NCBI GenBank assembly: GCA_046293395.1
Contig: JBKBOU010000002.1
Location: 1 to 64,000 of the forward strand
Direction of reading: 5' to 3'
DNA from: CAYNRA01 sp046293395
GTDB taxonomy: Bacteria > Bacteroidota > Bacteroidia > Cytophagales > Spirosomataceae
DNA length: 64,000 nucleotides
Below are positions 45,999-54,174 of this stretch, piece by piece; position 1 is the stretch's first letter; every line of letters starts with the position of its first letter. Position numbers and translations under genes: made by a program. Under the pieces are notes generated by a model, which ran no database searches, had not been told where the DNA came from, and worked only from the letters and a program-made list of their open reading frames with translations.

Positions 45999-47642
45999 AT
46001 GAATACAACCAAACATTCACTCACTTTTCTACTTGTTTTCATCCTGAGCGTCTATTTATGTTATATTTGGGCGTACGCACTCGATATTCCATGGATGGAC
46101 GATACTGACTCTTTTATAGACTCGTATCTGATCATCCAAGATTCACCAAGCTGGAAAGCTAAACTAATTGAACTTGCTACTGCCAACAACGAACACCGAA
46201 TGTTTGTGAGTAAACTAGTTGGTTACTCCCTCGTCCTTTTCACTGAAAAACTCAACTTTAAAACACTTATTCTTCTACACAACGTTCTGTTTTTAGCTCT
46301 GCTCTTTGCTATATATCAATTGCGTAAAGAACTTACCACGCTAAAACCTATACATTGGCTTGTATTCCTCCTTTTTCTTCTCACTCCGCAATATCATCTT
46401 ACTTCCAATTGGTCAATGGGATGGCAGACAATCAGTGTTCTGTTTTTTGGATTTTTAACCATGTTTTACCTCCCTTCCATTAAGAAAGAACATACATACT
46501 TGGCATTACTATTTGCATTTATTACTTCTTTTTGTCACGGAAATGGCCCTTTTATCTGGTTCTCCTCCCTATTTCTTCTCTTATTGCAACAAAGATGGAA
46601 ACTTAGTATCGTCTGGTTCTTTGGTGCAGGAATTACCTTTTACCTCTATTTCCTAAATCATTCCATCGGTAGAAACAACGAAGCATTAGACTATCTTAAA
46701 AGCAACTTTACTGATGGATTCAAATTCTTTTTCGTGTTTATAGGAAGCTGCGGTGATTTATTCAGACATCTTCCTACGCAAGAAAGAAGTATTTTTCCCT
46801 TTCTTACTGGTATCATTCTTTTCCTACTTTTCCTTTTAGGTGCTTTCTTTTTTATTCGAAAATACAGAGAAAATACACACTCCATAACTCGTAGCCACTG
46901 GACATTACTTGGGTTTCTCCTTGTATTGGCTACAAATGGTGTACTTGTCGGTTTTTTAAGAGCATATCTAGGCTTTGAAGCCATCATCGTGAGCAATTAC
47001 CGTGTCTATTCAGCTTTTATTCTCGCAACGCTCACGCTTTGGCTTGTTAGTTTGCTACCACAAAATACAACCAAATTCATTAGAAAACCTTCGTACTACG
47101 CGCTGGCAATGGCAAGTATCTTCTATCTTGCATCTTGGCATGTCTATCTTCCTGAACTGCGCGCACGAAAACAATTCTTACAAGCACACGCCTACAATCA
47201 ACAATTTAATGGCGTAGGTTTAGGCGCTCTCAATAACTCCCCATTCTACTCCTACCTACAAGAAAAAATCGGTGAGGTAATAAAAAGAGGTGTTTACTCT
47301 TACCCTTCTTATTTCCCAACCGATTTACAAATGAGGTTCTTGTCTGCACAACCTGCTCCAGCTATTTCTTGGAACGAAAACGACCGAAAAATTTCATCGG
47401 ATGTTTCGAACGTGGATGCCTGCTATTTTATTTTTTATTCGGATAAACAACTTTATCTCATTCCAACCAAACAAATCTATCAACCGCGTTTCAGGTTTTT
47501 CACCACCCCTACACAAACATATCAAGCTGAATTGTTGCCTACTTTTTTTGCAAAAAATAGGTATCAACTCGGACTACTCATCGAAAAAGACGGACAACAA
47601 ACGGTACTTGCTAGTCAACAAAAAGTTCACATTGATTTCTAA
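45999..47642 (+). CDS. Multi-pass membrane protein, possible GT-C-type glycosyltransferase
   Basis: A 547-residue protein with about ten to twelve hydrophobic helices and a soluble C-terminal part from about residue 380. An acidic motif, DIPWMDDTDSF, sits in the first extracytoplasmic loop, as in GT-C glycosyltransferases that use lipid-linked sugars, and is followed by NNEHRMF. No closer family was recognised. It is unlinked to other polysaccharide genes here, and the role is inferred only from the fold-like pattern. Confidence 0.65.
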   Translation: MNTTKHSLTFLLVFILSVYLCYIWAYALDIPWMDDTDSFIDSYLIIQDSPSWKAKLIELATANNEHRMFVSKLVGYSLVLFTEKLNFKTLILLHNVLFLALLFAIYQLRKELTTLKPIHWLVFLLFLLTPQYHLTSNWSMGWQTISVLFFGFLTMFYLPSIKKEHTYLALLFAFITSFCHGNGPFIWFSSLFLLLLQQRWKLSIVWFFGAGITFYLYFLNHSIGRNNEALDYLKSNFTDGFKFFFVFIGSCGDLFRHLPTQERSIFPFLTGIILFLLFLLGAFFFIRKYRENTHSITRSHWTLLGFLLVLATNGVLVGFLRAYLGFEAIIVSNYRVYSAFILATLTLWLVSLLPQNTTKFIRKPSYYALAMASIFYLASWHVYLPELRARKQFLQAHAYNQQFNGVGLGALNNSPFYSYLQEKIGEVIKRGVYSYPSYFPTDLQMRFLSAQPAPAISWNENDRKISSDVSNVDACYFIFYSDKQLYLIPTKQIYQPRFRFFTTPTQTYQAELLPTFFAKNRYQLGLLIEKDGQQTVLASQQKVHIDF

Positions 47643-47647
47643 GTATT

Positions 47648-48079
47648 TTATTGGACAGAAACCACTTCTGCTTGCTCTAAAATGTAATTGAGTTCTTCAA
47701 TGTTATCTGCGTTAAGTCGAAATGTACCCCGAATCGTTGCGATTTGGTCGGTTTTAAACTTGATGGGCTTTTTCATTTTCACTTGTATCGCAGATTCTGG
47801 CCCTGAGCCTCCACAGAAAAAACAAGAGGCCATTGGCTTTTGTGAAATGATTAATATGTTTTCCTCCACGCTAATTGGAATCATATATCCTTTGATTTCA
47901 ATCTGCTTGTTTTCAAGTGCTTGTACTTTTTTTCCAAAGGTTGGATACAGAAAATATTCCCCAATTTCTTTGTTCAATTTTGGGTTAAATTTCACATCTG
48001 CTAAATCATTCCAAGTGACAGGCAATGCGCTTGCTACCAAAAAATAAAGGCCAAAAATAGTTTGAAATGTCGTCGTCAT
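47648..48079 (-). CDS. DUF3299-like exported protein
   Basis: A 143-residue protein with an N-terminal hydrophobic leader (FQTIFGLYFLVASA). The body matches the DUF3299 pattern: NKEIGEYFLYPTFGKKVQALENKQIEIKGYMIPI followed by a cysteine pair in CFFCGGSGPE, and a C-terminal TIRGTFRLNADNIEELNYIL. The CFFCGG motif suggests a metal site or disulfide. The function is not known. It ends 5 bases after the stop of the convergent membrane protein gene. Confidence 0.75.
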   Translation of the reverse strand: MTTTFQTIFGLYFLVASALPVTWNDLADVKFNPKLNKEIGEYFLYPTFGKKVQALENKQIEIKGYMIPISVEENILIISQKPMASCFFCGGSGPESAIQVKMKKPIKFKTDQIATIRGTFRLNADNIEELNYILEQAEVVSVQ

Positions 48080-48113
48080 TCGTAAATAAATTAAAATAAA
48101 ACATGAATATAAC

Positions 48114-48160
48114 GCAAAAAGGGCATGTCTCGTTTAAAAAACAAAAACATGCCCTTTTTT
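48114..48160 (-). terminator. Rho-independent terminator of the M14 carboxypeptidase gene
   Basis: A 13-bp stem aaaaagggcatgt (48116-48128) / acatgcccttttt (48147-48159) flanked by A- and T-runs, 14 bases beyond the minus-strand stop at 48174. Confidence 0.85.
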
Positions 48161-48173
48161 ACATACGCATCAA

Positions 48174-49928
48174 TTAAAGTGCTTTCGACACAATACCTCC
48201 TTTGCGGCTGTCCACCTCCACTACGGCTTTGTCTGCTTTTCCTTTCACAATCCAACGCACCTTTACGGCATCCATCCCCGGAATATTGGCAACTTCTACC
48301 GTGCTTGGTGTGTATTTTTGCTCTTTGGTCAGGTTAAAATCTTCATTTTCTACAACCATTCCAGCTACAACTTGCGCGTTTTTCAATGTGATATAATCTG
48401 GACGTTCAATTTTGTACTTCAAGTCATGCGACGAATGCGTAGGCATGATTTTTTTGTTCATAACTGTCGCTGTTACTTCTGTAAATCCACCTGCCATGGC
48501 TTTTTGCTTGATGTCGATGACCTCCAACAACGGCATTTGATCGGCATGTAACAAAGTAAACGCCATATTTCTGTGCGCATCTTCTTGCAACATAAATCCT
48601 GGGTGATTCCGAATGTAGTTTTTCTTCGGCCCACCTACTTCGATTTCACCAAACTGCGGGTGTTGTATGGTTTTCCAAGGCACAAAAGCATCTCCAAAAA
48701 GTAGGTATTTATCAAACTCATAAAACTCATTGTTTGAAAATCTATTTTCGTTGCTTTTTTGGTTGAATAGCTTGTAAGAGGTCATCAACTCATTACTGAA
48801 CGTAAAAATCCCTCTATTCAAGGACATCCAATCAATTTCTCCTCCATAAACAGTATATAAATCTTTATGAATGACGAAATAATTGTACCCAGGAATCATT
48901 TTTTCACCTAGTTTTCCGATAAAATCATACACGGCTACGTCTTCTCTGGTATAAAATACGTCATCTTCTGCTGCACCCGGGCCACGTAAAAACATCCCTC
49001 CGTAATTGTGATAACTTTGTGCACCAGCAATATTTGGATGCGAAACAATGAATTTTTTCACTGCTTTGGTTTCAGGCAATGTACCCGGATAATACAACGC
49101 ACCGCGCTGAATGTAATCGGGTTGCCAACCCCACGCCCAGTCACGGTTTGGGTCATACGTTCCTGTAACATCCTCATTGACAACGCCGTCTCCGTCGTTA
49201 TCAATCCCTTCATAACCCAACATCTCATATCCACCTACCTCGTCTTGTTTCGCAGGAATCATGCGCAAAGGGTTTTCAGGATCTACTTTCCAGCGACCTG
49301 TTGGAGACTTGCGGCGCATCATGACGATATTGCCATCACCGTCTAAATCATCCATCAAATCTTCGTCGATAAGCCCATCGCCGTCATCATCTAATTTCAT
49401 ACGACCTGTTCTGGATGAGTTGGAATTGTTCGCATTGTGAATAAAATATTCTCTGGAATCTGGGCTAATCGTTGGCGCAATATAAAAAACACGATTTCGG
49501 AGCATTTCTTTAATCGACGCAACAGTAAACGCATTTTCTGCTAAATACCAAGCTGTGTACATCGCGATTTCAGAACCTTGTAGCTCGTTGGCATGGATAT
49601 TTCCATCAATATAAAAACCTGGTTTGCGCTCAACGGGTCCACCTTCTTTGAAATTCGTGACTGTCAAAATCCAAATATCTCTTCCTTCCACAGACTTGCC
49701 AATAGACTCTAATTTGACCAAATCTGGGTGCGCTTTGGCTAAATCTTGACAAAAAGCCGTTAATTTAGCGTAATCTGCGTAGCTATTCCACGCCATTTTT
49801 ACTTTGGGATTTGCAGGAGAGCCAATCGCTCGCATCCCAGTCAAATCATCTGGATGAACTTTAGACGTTTGCTGCGCGGATGTTTCCAATGCCAGCATCG
49901 CCAATAAACCTAAAACTATTTTTTTCAT
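48174..49928 (-). CDS. Secreted M14-family zinc carboxypeptidase with calcium-binding insert
   Basis: The 584-residue protein has a signal peptide (KKIVLGLLAMLALETSAQ). The M14 zinc site is intact: GNIHANELQG (His112, Glu115) and SYHNYGG (third ligand His), with the catalytic Glu in GIFTFSNELMTSY. Between them lies an Asp-rich insert (DDDGDGLIDEDLMDDLDGDG and later DNDGDGVVNED) resembling calcium-binding DxDxDG loops. A C-terminal beta-rich domain follows. It removes C-terminal residues or cleaves amide bonds in peptides outside the cytoplasm. It is 22 bases downstream of a homologous gene whose active site is lost. Confidence 0.92.
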   Translation of the reverse strand: MKKIVLGLLAMLALETSAQQTSKVHPDDLTGMRAIGSPANPKVKMAWNSYADYAKLTAFCQDLAKAHPDLVKLESIGKSVEGRDIWILTVTNFKEGGPVERKPGFYIDGNIHANELQGSEIAMYTAWYLAENAFTVASIKEMLRNRVFYIAPTISPDSREYFIHNANNSNSSRTGRMKLDDDGDGLIDEDLMDDLDGDGNIVMMRRKSPTGRWKVDPENPLRMIPAKQDEVGGYEMLGYEGIDNDGDGVVNEDVTGTYDPNRDWAWGWQPDYIQRGALYYPGTLPETKAVKKFIVSHPNIAGAQSYHNYGGMFLRGPGAAEDDVFYTREDVAVYDFIGKLGEKMIPGYNYFVIHKDLYTVYGGEIDWMSLNRGIFTFSNELMTSYKLFNQKSNENRFSNNEFYEFDKYLLFGDAFVPWKTIQHPQFGEIEVGGPKKNYIRNHPGFMLQEDAHRNMAFTLLHADQMPLLEVIDIKQKAMAGGFTEVTATVMNKKIMPTHSSHDLKYKIERPDYITLKNAQVVAGMVVENEDFNLTKEQKYTPSTVEVANIPGMDAVKVRWIVKGKADKAVVEVDSRKGGIVSKAL

Positions 49929-49950
49929 TGAATTAATTCGATTCTGTTGA

Positions 49951-51573
49951 TTAATTAATTGATACTTCTACGGTTTGCTCGCCCGCTGTTTGGCAACCTG
50001 AGGTAATTTTCACGGAGCCACTTCCCGCAATCAACCAGCTAAATTCTACGGTTTCCCCTGCTTTTAATGCAGCCCCCAATGTCATCTTTTTGCCCGATAC
50101 CAACGTCTGATTCTTACCTAATTCAATCGTTGTTTTCATTTTTTTCACGAAGCGAACCTTATCTCCAATCGAAGCGTACGTTGGCAATAATCCCTTGTTC
50201 ACCACTTGAACCGTTACGCGTGTTAATCCCGCCGAAACCACTTCTACTTTTGGTGTAGTCACCTGGATTGTCGGCATGGCAGAAAGCAAATCTGTTAAAA
50301 ATGCCTGATGTTGCTCCGCCGTTTTTTCCAAATACGAAACAGGTGGATTGAGCAGTGCATACGGTGCGATACCGCCTACTTCTACTTTTTTCCCAGGAAA
50401 ATCTGGATGTTTTATTTCTTTCCAATCGACAAAAACGTTCGTTAGTTTTTCCGCGTCAGCCCAACGTAAAAAATCAACTTCAGGTTGAACAGGTGTTTTG
50501 GCAGCAGCTGCTTTTTTAGCCGTATCCGCCGGAACCCACCAACCGGGTGTTGAAAAGCTGAAACGCCCTGCATGATAATAAGCAGTTTGTGCAAAGTTCC
50601 CTTTGGTCATCGGAAGAGCAGGTGCATTTTTATCGGAAACTTGCTTGGTGTACCATTTGGAAACTACCGCATTTACATCTGCATCCGACTCCAGCCAACC
50701 CGTAATGATTCGTTTAGATGCTTTTGCTTTATCGAATTTAATGGGTGAGGTCAGATTATTCGCAGGACCAAATGTCAAGGTTGCGAAAATCGAGGGGTGT
50801 AAATATAAAAAATCCAGGATAGCTCTTGTTTCAGATTCGGATGCCGTGTAACTACCGGCGCCGTCTTCGAAGATAGGATAATCGAATGTGAAGTTTTTAT
50901 CGATGTTTACCCCACCAAGACCGTCTTCATTCCATTTGCCGTCTTTGTCGTTGTCCAAACCTTCTGAAAGAACGATGAATTTACCAACTTGCTTTTTCTC
51001 TGGGTCTGCGAGAACCATGACTTTTGGATTGTCGGTACTTGGCACAAAAGTTCCGGTTGGGTCTTCGACACGCATGAGCGTAATGAGGCCATCGTTGTTC
51101 AAATCTTCAGCGGGGTCTTCGTCAATACGGCCATCGCGGTCATTATCCATGGATGTTGCATTGGTAGAACGAGTTCCTTTTACTTTAGCAGCTACGGCAT
51201 CGAGGATATCGGGGCTACCAGCTGGAATGACATAAACTGTTTTGGTTTTGAGTAATTCAGCGGCATTGGCAGAGGTCATCCATTTTTCGATGGTCGCTAC
51301 GGCAAGTTCTACGCCGGCAAGGTGTTCACCGTTGAGACCAGCAAGCACCAAAACAGCCGGTTTAGGAGAAGAGGGGTTTTCGGCGAGTGAAACGACCCAA
51401 ATGTCTTTTCCGGCAGCACTTTTACCGATGGAAGAGACCTTCATTTTGTCCGGATACTTTGCCGCAAGTCCCGTTAAGCGGGTACTTAGCTGTTCGTAGG
51501 TGTTGTAAGTTGCTTGTGCGTGCGCCCACAAGGAGGACGCCAAGAAACCAACCAACAAAACTATTTTTTTCAT
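49951..51573 (-). CDS. M14-like protein with lost catalytic residues (predicted pseudoenzyme)
   Basis: A 540-residue secreted homologue of the adjacent carboxypeptidase, with signal peptide (KKIVLLVGFLASSLWAHAQ) and the same Asp-rich calcium-loop insert (DNDRDGRIDEDPAEDLNNDG, DNDKDGKWNEDG). Aligned positions show the zinc motif H-x-x-E replaced by N-G-E-H (Asn81, His84 in AGLNGEHLAG), the third ligand His replaced by Gly (TFGPANN for SYHNYGG), and the catalytic Glu replaced by Pro (FSFSTPG for FTFSNEL). The fold is likely retained without peptidase activity. It probably binds peptides or assists its partner. Same operon order, 22 bases between the two genes. Confidence 0.85.
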   Translation of the reverse strand: MKKIVLLVGFLASSLWAHAQATYNTYEQLSTRLTGLAAKYPDKMKVSSIGKSAAGKDIWVVSLAENPSSPKPAVLVLAGLNGEHLAGVELAVATIEKWMTSANAAELLKTKTVYVIPAGSPDILDAVAAKVKGTRSTNATSMDNDRDGRIDEDPAEDLNNDGLITLMRVEDPTGTFVPSTDNPKVMVLADPEKKQVGKFIVLSEGLDNDKDGKWNEDGLGGVNIDKNFTFDYPIFEDGAGSYTASESETRAILDFLYLHPSIFATLTFGPANNLTSPIKFDKAKASKRIITGWLESDADVNAVVSKWYTKQVSDKNAPALPMTKGNFAQTAYYHAGRFSFSTPGWWVPADTAKKAAAAKTPVQPEVDFLRWADAEKLTNVFVDWKEIKHPDFPGKKVEVGGIAPYALLNPPVSYLEKTAEQHQAFLTDLLSAMPTIQVTTPKVEVVSAGLTRVTVQVVNKGLLPTYASIGDKVRFVKKMKTTIELGKNQTLVSGKKMTLGAALKAGETVEFSWLIAGSGSVKITSGCQTAGEQTVEVSIN

Positions 51574-51660
51574 TGTTTTTTGAGGGTGTTTTATATAGAT
51601 AAATTAAAAAGACAGCATCTAAGCAGATACCAGCCCAACCATACCCGAAAGCATGATTTG

Positions 51661-51668
51661 CAAATCTA
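51661..51668 (-). promoter_or_regulatory. -7 promoter element TAGATTTG for the M14 pair
   Basis: An exact TAnnTTTG match on the minus strand, 87 bases upstream of the ATG at 51573. No -33 TTG was found at normal spacing. Confidence 0.35.
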
Positions 51669-51714
51669 TCAAAATTAATGAATTGTAAAACTGAAAATTG
51701 TTAATCGAAAAAGA

Positions 51715-51745
51715 TTGCGACGTAATGCCATAAAGGCTAGATTTG
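51715..51745 (+). promoter_or_regulatory. Promoter of the His-rich lipoprotein gene
   Basis: TTG (51715-51717), 20 bases, TAGATTTG (51738-51745), ending 34 bases before the ATG at 51780. Both boxes fit the Bacteroidota consensus. Confidence 0.6.
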
Positions 51746-51779
51746 TGTATTGTAGGTTTTTATATCTTTTGGTTAACCG

Positions 51780-52172
51780 ATGAAAAAACACGTATTTATT
51801 CTAGTTTCAGGTATTTTATGTACTTTTTGGAGTTGTCAGTCAGACAATGATGCCAAGCAAAATCCTGTTTTGATTGAGGCAAATGAAATACATCAGGAAG
51901 CTATTTCTTGGCAGAAAGTAGCACAAAAAAAATTAGATTCCTTGGAAACTGTTGCGTCGGACTCGGTTTCAAAAATGCGTTTGAAGCAATTAAAAATGGA
52001 AGTTGAATCGTGGGAAGAAACCCTTTTCGAAGTCCCTGGTTTTGAACATACAGATCATTCTGGGCACAATCATCATGACCACAACGAAGCGCCCCAGGTG
52101 ACGCCTGAACAAATGTTACTTATTCAGAAAGAGGCGCGGGATACCATCAAAGAGTTGGTTAAGAAAATGTAA
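51780..52172 (+). CDS. Small lipoprotein with a histidine-rich segment
   Basis: A 130-residue protein. The leader ends in a lipobox-like FWSC (Cys19), so it should be lipidated. The body is helical and charged. A cluster of six His with Asp and Asn, EHTDHSGHNHHDHNE (about residues 92-106), looks like a metal-binding tail. I know no family. A role in zinc, copper or nickel handling would be a guess from composition only. It is expressed from its own promoter. Confidence 0.75.
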   Translation: MKKHVFILVSGILCTFWSCQSDNDAKQNPVLIEANEIHQEAISWQKVAQKKLDSLETVASDSVSKMRLKQLKMEVESWEETLFEVPGFEHTDHSGHNHHDHNEAPQVTPEQMLLIQKEARDTIKELVKKM

Positions 52173-52407
52173 GTCAAAAAGGCTACTTATTTGTATATCA
52201 GAAAAAAGATAGCACAAATTTAATAGTCGTACATTAAGCGTATAATCACCTGAAAATCAATCGAATCCTGGTAAAATTTCAAGTAAAAATGATACAATCT
52301 TACTAGATTCAAGTACTTATCCCAACAGAACATTCTTTTTTGTTGTTGACTAAAGTAGTTTCAAATACATATAGCTGTTTCTTTATTTCAACATAAAACA
52401 ACGAAGC

Positions 52408-53061
52408 GTGTCGCACCTTTCTCCTACTGTTTCTGTCCTGATGGCAGTTTATAATACGCCAGTACCTTTGGTTCAGCGGGCAGTATCGTCTGTTCTTCGG
52501 CAAGATTTCAAGCATTTTGAATTACTCATCTTAGACGACGGCAGCCACCCGGCTCTGTCTGCGCAGATACAATCTGTCTGTTTGGCGATGGATGACCGCG
52601 TACGGTATTTCCGGCACGAAAACCAAGGTCAATCTCTTTCTATTAACCGCGGAGTTGAACTCAGCAAGGGAGCTTACGTTTCCATTATTGACTCAGACGA
52701 TGAGTACAAGCCCAACCATCTCACTACCTGTTTATCAGCCATGAAAAACGCAGATTTGGTGGCTACTTCTACGGAGACAATTGTTACATCAAACGAAGAT
52801 TTCTTTGTTCCTGACAGATACGACACTTCGCAGAATATCCATGTGGACGATTGTATTTTGTTTGCTACGCTTTTCGGCAAAAAGGAGGTTTTTGCGTCTA
52901 TTCCGTTCAAGCAAATGTATGCAGCGGATAGCCATTTTTTTGATGAGGTAGTCGCGGCACATTTCCGAACCAAAAAACTAAATAGCCGGACTTATGTTTA
53001 CTATCGAAACATTCCTACAAGTACCACTGCCCAACTTAAAAAACAACAAATCACCTTGTAA
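52408..53061 (+). CDS. Family 2-like glycosyltransferase, short form
   Basis: A 217-residue GT-A enzyme. VSVLMAVYNTPVPLVQRAVSSVLRQ and ELLILDDGS give the GT2 nucleotide-binding start, and SIIDSDDEYKPNHL the DxD-type metal site. It starts with GTG at 52408, because the next ATG lies inside the first beta strand. It is shorter than typical GT2 proteins, and the C-terminal acceptor region is brief. The next gene begins at the base after its stop (53062), so the pair is translationally linked. Confidence 0.85.
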   Translation: MSHLSPTVSVLMAVYNTPVPLVQRAVSSVLRQDFKHFELLILDDGSHPALSAQIQSVCLAMDDRVRYFRHENQGQSLSINRGVELSKGAYVSIIDSDDEYKPNHLTTCLSAMKNADLVATSTETIVTSNEDFFVPDRYDTSQNIHVDDCILFATLFGKKEVFASIPFKQMYAADSHFFDEVVAAHFRTKKLNSRTYVYYRNIPTSTTAQLKKQQITL

Positions 53062-53805
53062 ATGCACACCCAAGAAGCTGTTTTTTCCTGTATTCTGACA
53101 GGTGTTTTCGATGTAAATCGGCAGGAAAAATTACCTGAAGACGATTTTTCTAAAGTAGAGGAATGGTATCAATCTTTGGTTGAAAACCAAGTGAGGGGGT
53201 ATCTTTTCCACAATACGTTTTCGGAAACAACGGTTAAAAAATATCAAAATGACTTTATACAATTTGTTCGAGTGGACTATTCGGGGGAAATCAACCCGAA
53301 TGCGTATCGGTATATTTTATACGATGCTTTTCTAACAGCTAACCCTTCTTTGTTTTCCGCTTTATTTTTAACAGATGTATCAGATGTTGTGCTGGTTCAA
53401 AATCCGTTTCGGTCGGCACTTTTTCAGTCGAATCCGGGGAAATTATTTTGCGGAGATGAACCTACTATTTTGGCAAACGAATGGATGCTTGCCCATGGAG
53501 AACATTTGCGAAATCAAGTAACAGATTATGCTGCGTATGAGATTGAGTTTGCGCAAGAAACCTTGTTGAATTGTGGGATTGTTGGTGGTCAATTTCCTGT
53601 TATGCAGCAACTTATCTCAAAAATAGCCATCCTCCACAAAAAACATACACCTAGTAACAAGACGCCGTTTACGTTGGATATGGGCGTATTTAATTACGTA
53701 GTACGATCGTATTTTTCAGATGATTTGGTTTACGGTGCGCCTGTCAATACGGTTTTCAAGGGATATGAAAACGACCGAACAGACTGTTGGTTTCGGCATA
53801 AATAA
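53062..53805 (+). CDS. Uncharacterised protein, probably glycosyltransferase-related
   Basis: A 247-residue protein with no signal peptide. FLTDVSDVVLVQNPF contains a D-x-x-D acidic motif in a place typical of nucleotide-sugar-binding GT-A folds, and NCGIVGGQF near residue 172 is reminiscent of such enzymes. No family could be named with confidence. It starts immediately after the GT2-like gene and was probably acquired or evolved with it. Confidence 0.55.
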   Translation: MHTQEAVFSCILTGVFDVNRQEKLPEDDFSKVEEWYQSLVENQVRGYLFHNTFSETTVKKYQNDFIQFVRVDYSGEINPNAYRYILYDAFLTANPSLFSALFLTDVSDVVLVQNPFRSALFQSNPGKLFCGDEPTILANEWMLAHGEHLRNQVTDYAAYEIEFAQETLLNCGIVGGQFPVMQQLISKIAILHKKHTPSNKTPFTLDMGVFNYVVRSYFSDDLVYGAPVNTVFKGYENDRTDCWFRHK

Positions 53806-53850
53806 GCGTGATTTTTTTGATTTCGGACGAATGTCCTGCCATACACAAGA

Positions 53851-53943
53851 ACCCGCGTGAGGGATTGCAGTGGAAATCCTTTTTGTGAGGTACGAACAAA
53901 AAGATTGCAACGGAAAGCCCGACCCGTTAGGGACACGCCCAAA
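53851..53943. repeat. REP-like repetitive element
   Basis: Two copies of GATTGCA(G/A)(T/C)GGAAA(T/G)CC flank a hairpin (CTTTTTGT / ACAAAAAG), with outer GCGTGAGGGA and GTTAGGGACACGCCC arms. The sequence resembles intergenic elements common in Bacteroidota genomes. No coding potential was seen. Confidence 0.45.
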
Positions 53944-54133
53944 AAATAGTTCGTATGTTTCAGGTGAAATTACAGCAAATCCTATTCAATATTTGCTTTA
54001 TTTATACCTTTCTACGCCAAGATACGGCTTACAATAGATGTAAAATAGAGGATTAAGTAGCAAAAAAAAACCATCCTATCGTGGTTTTGGCTGAAAGGAT
54101 AGAGAGACCGATTTCATTTTAGTGGAAATATTT

Positions 54134-54141
54134 TACATTTG
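54134..54141 (+). promoter_or_regulatory. -7 promoter element TACATTTG for the Tricorn-like gene
   Basis: An exact TAnnTTTG match 33 bases upstream of the ATG at 54175. It covers an in-frame TTG at 54139, supporting the ATG as the start. Confidence 0.45.
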
Positions 54142-54174
54142 CTTGACTATTTTTCACTAAACCCTATCCAATTT

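Larger units (their letters stand above)
53806..54174. other. Intergenic region before the Tricorn-like gene (369 bases)
   Basis: Contains the REP-like element (53851-53943), then AT-rich spacer and the -7 element TACATTTG (54134-54141) for the protease gene. No other gene is seen. Confidence 0.6.
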
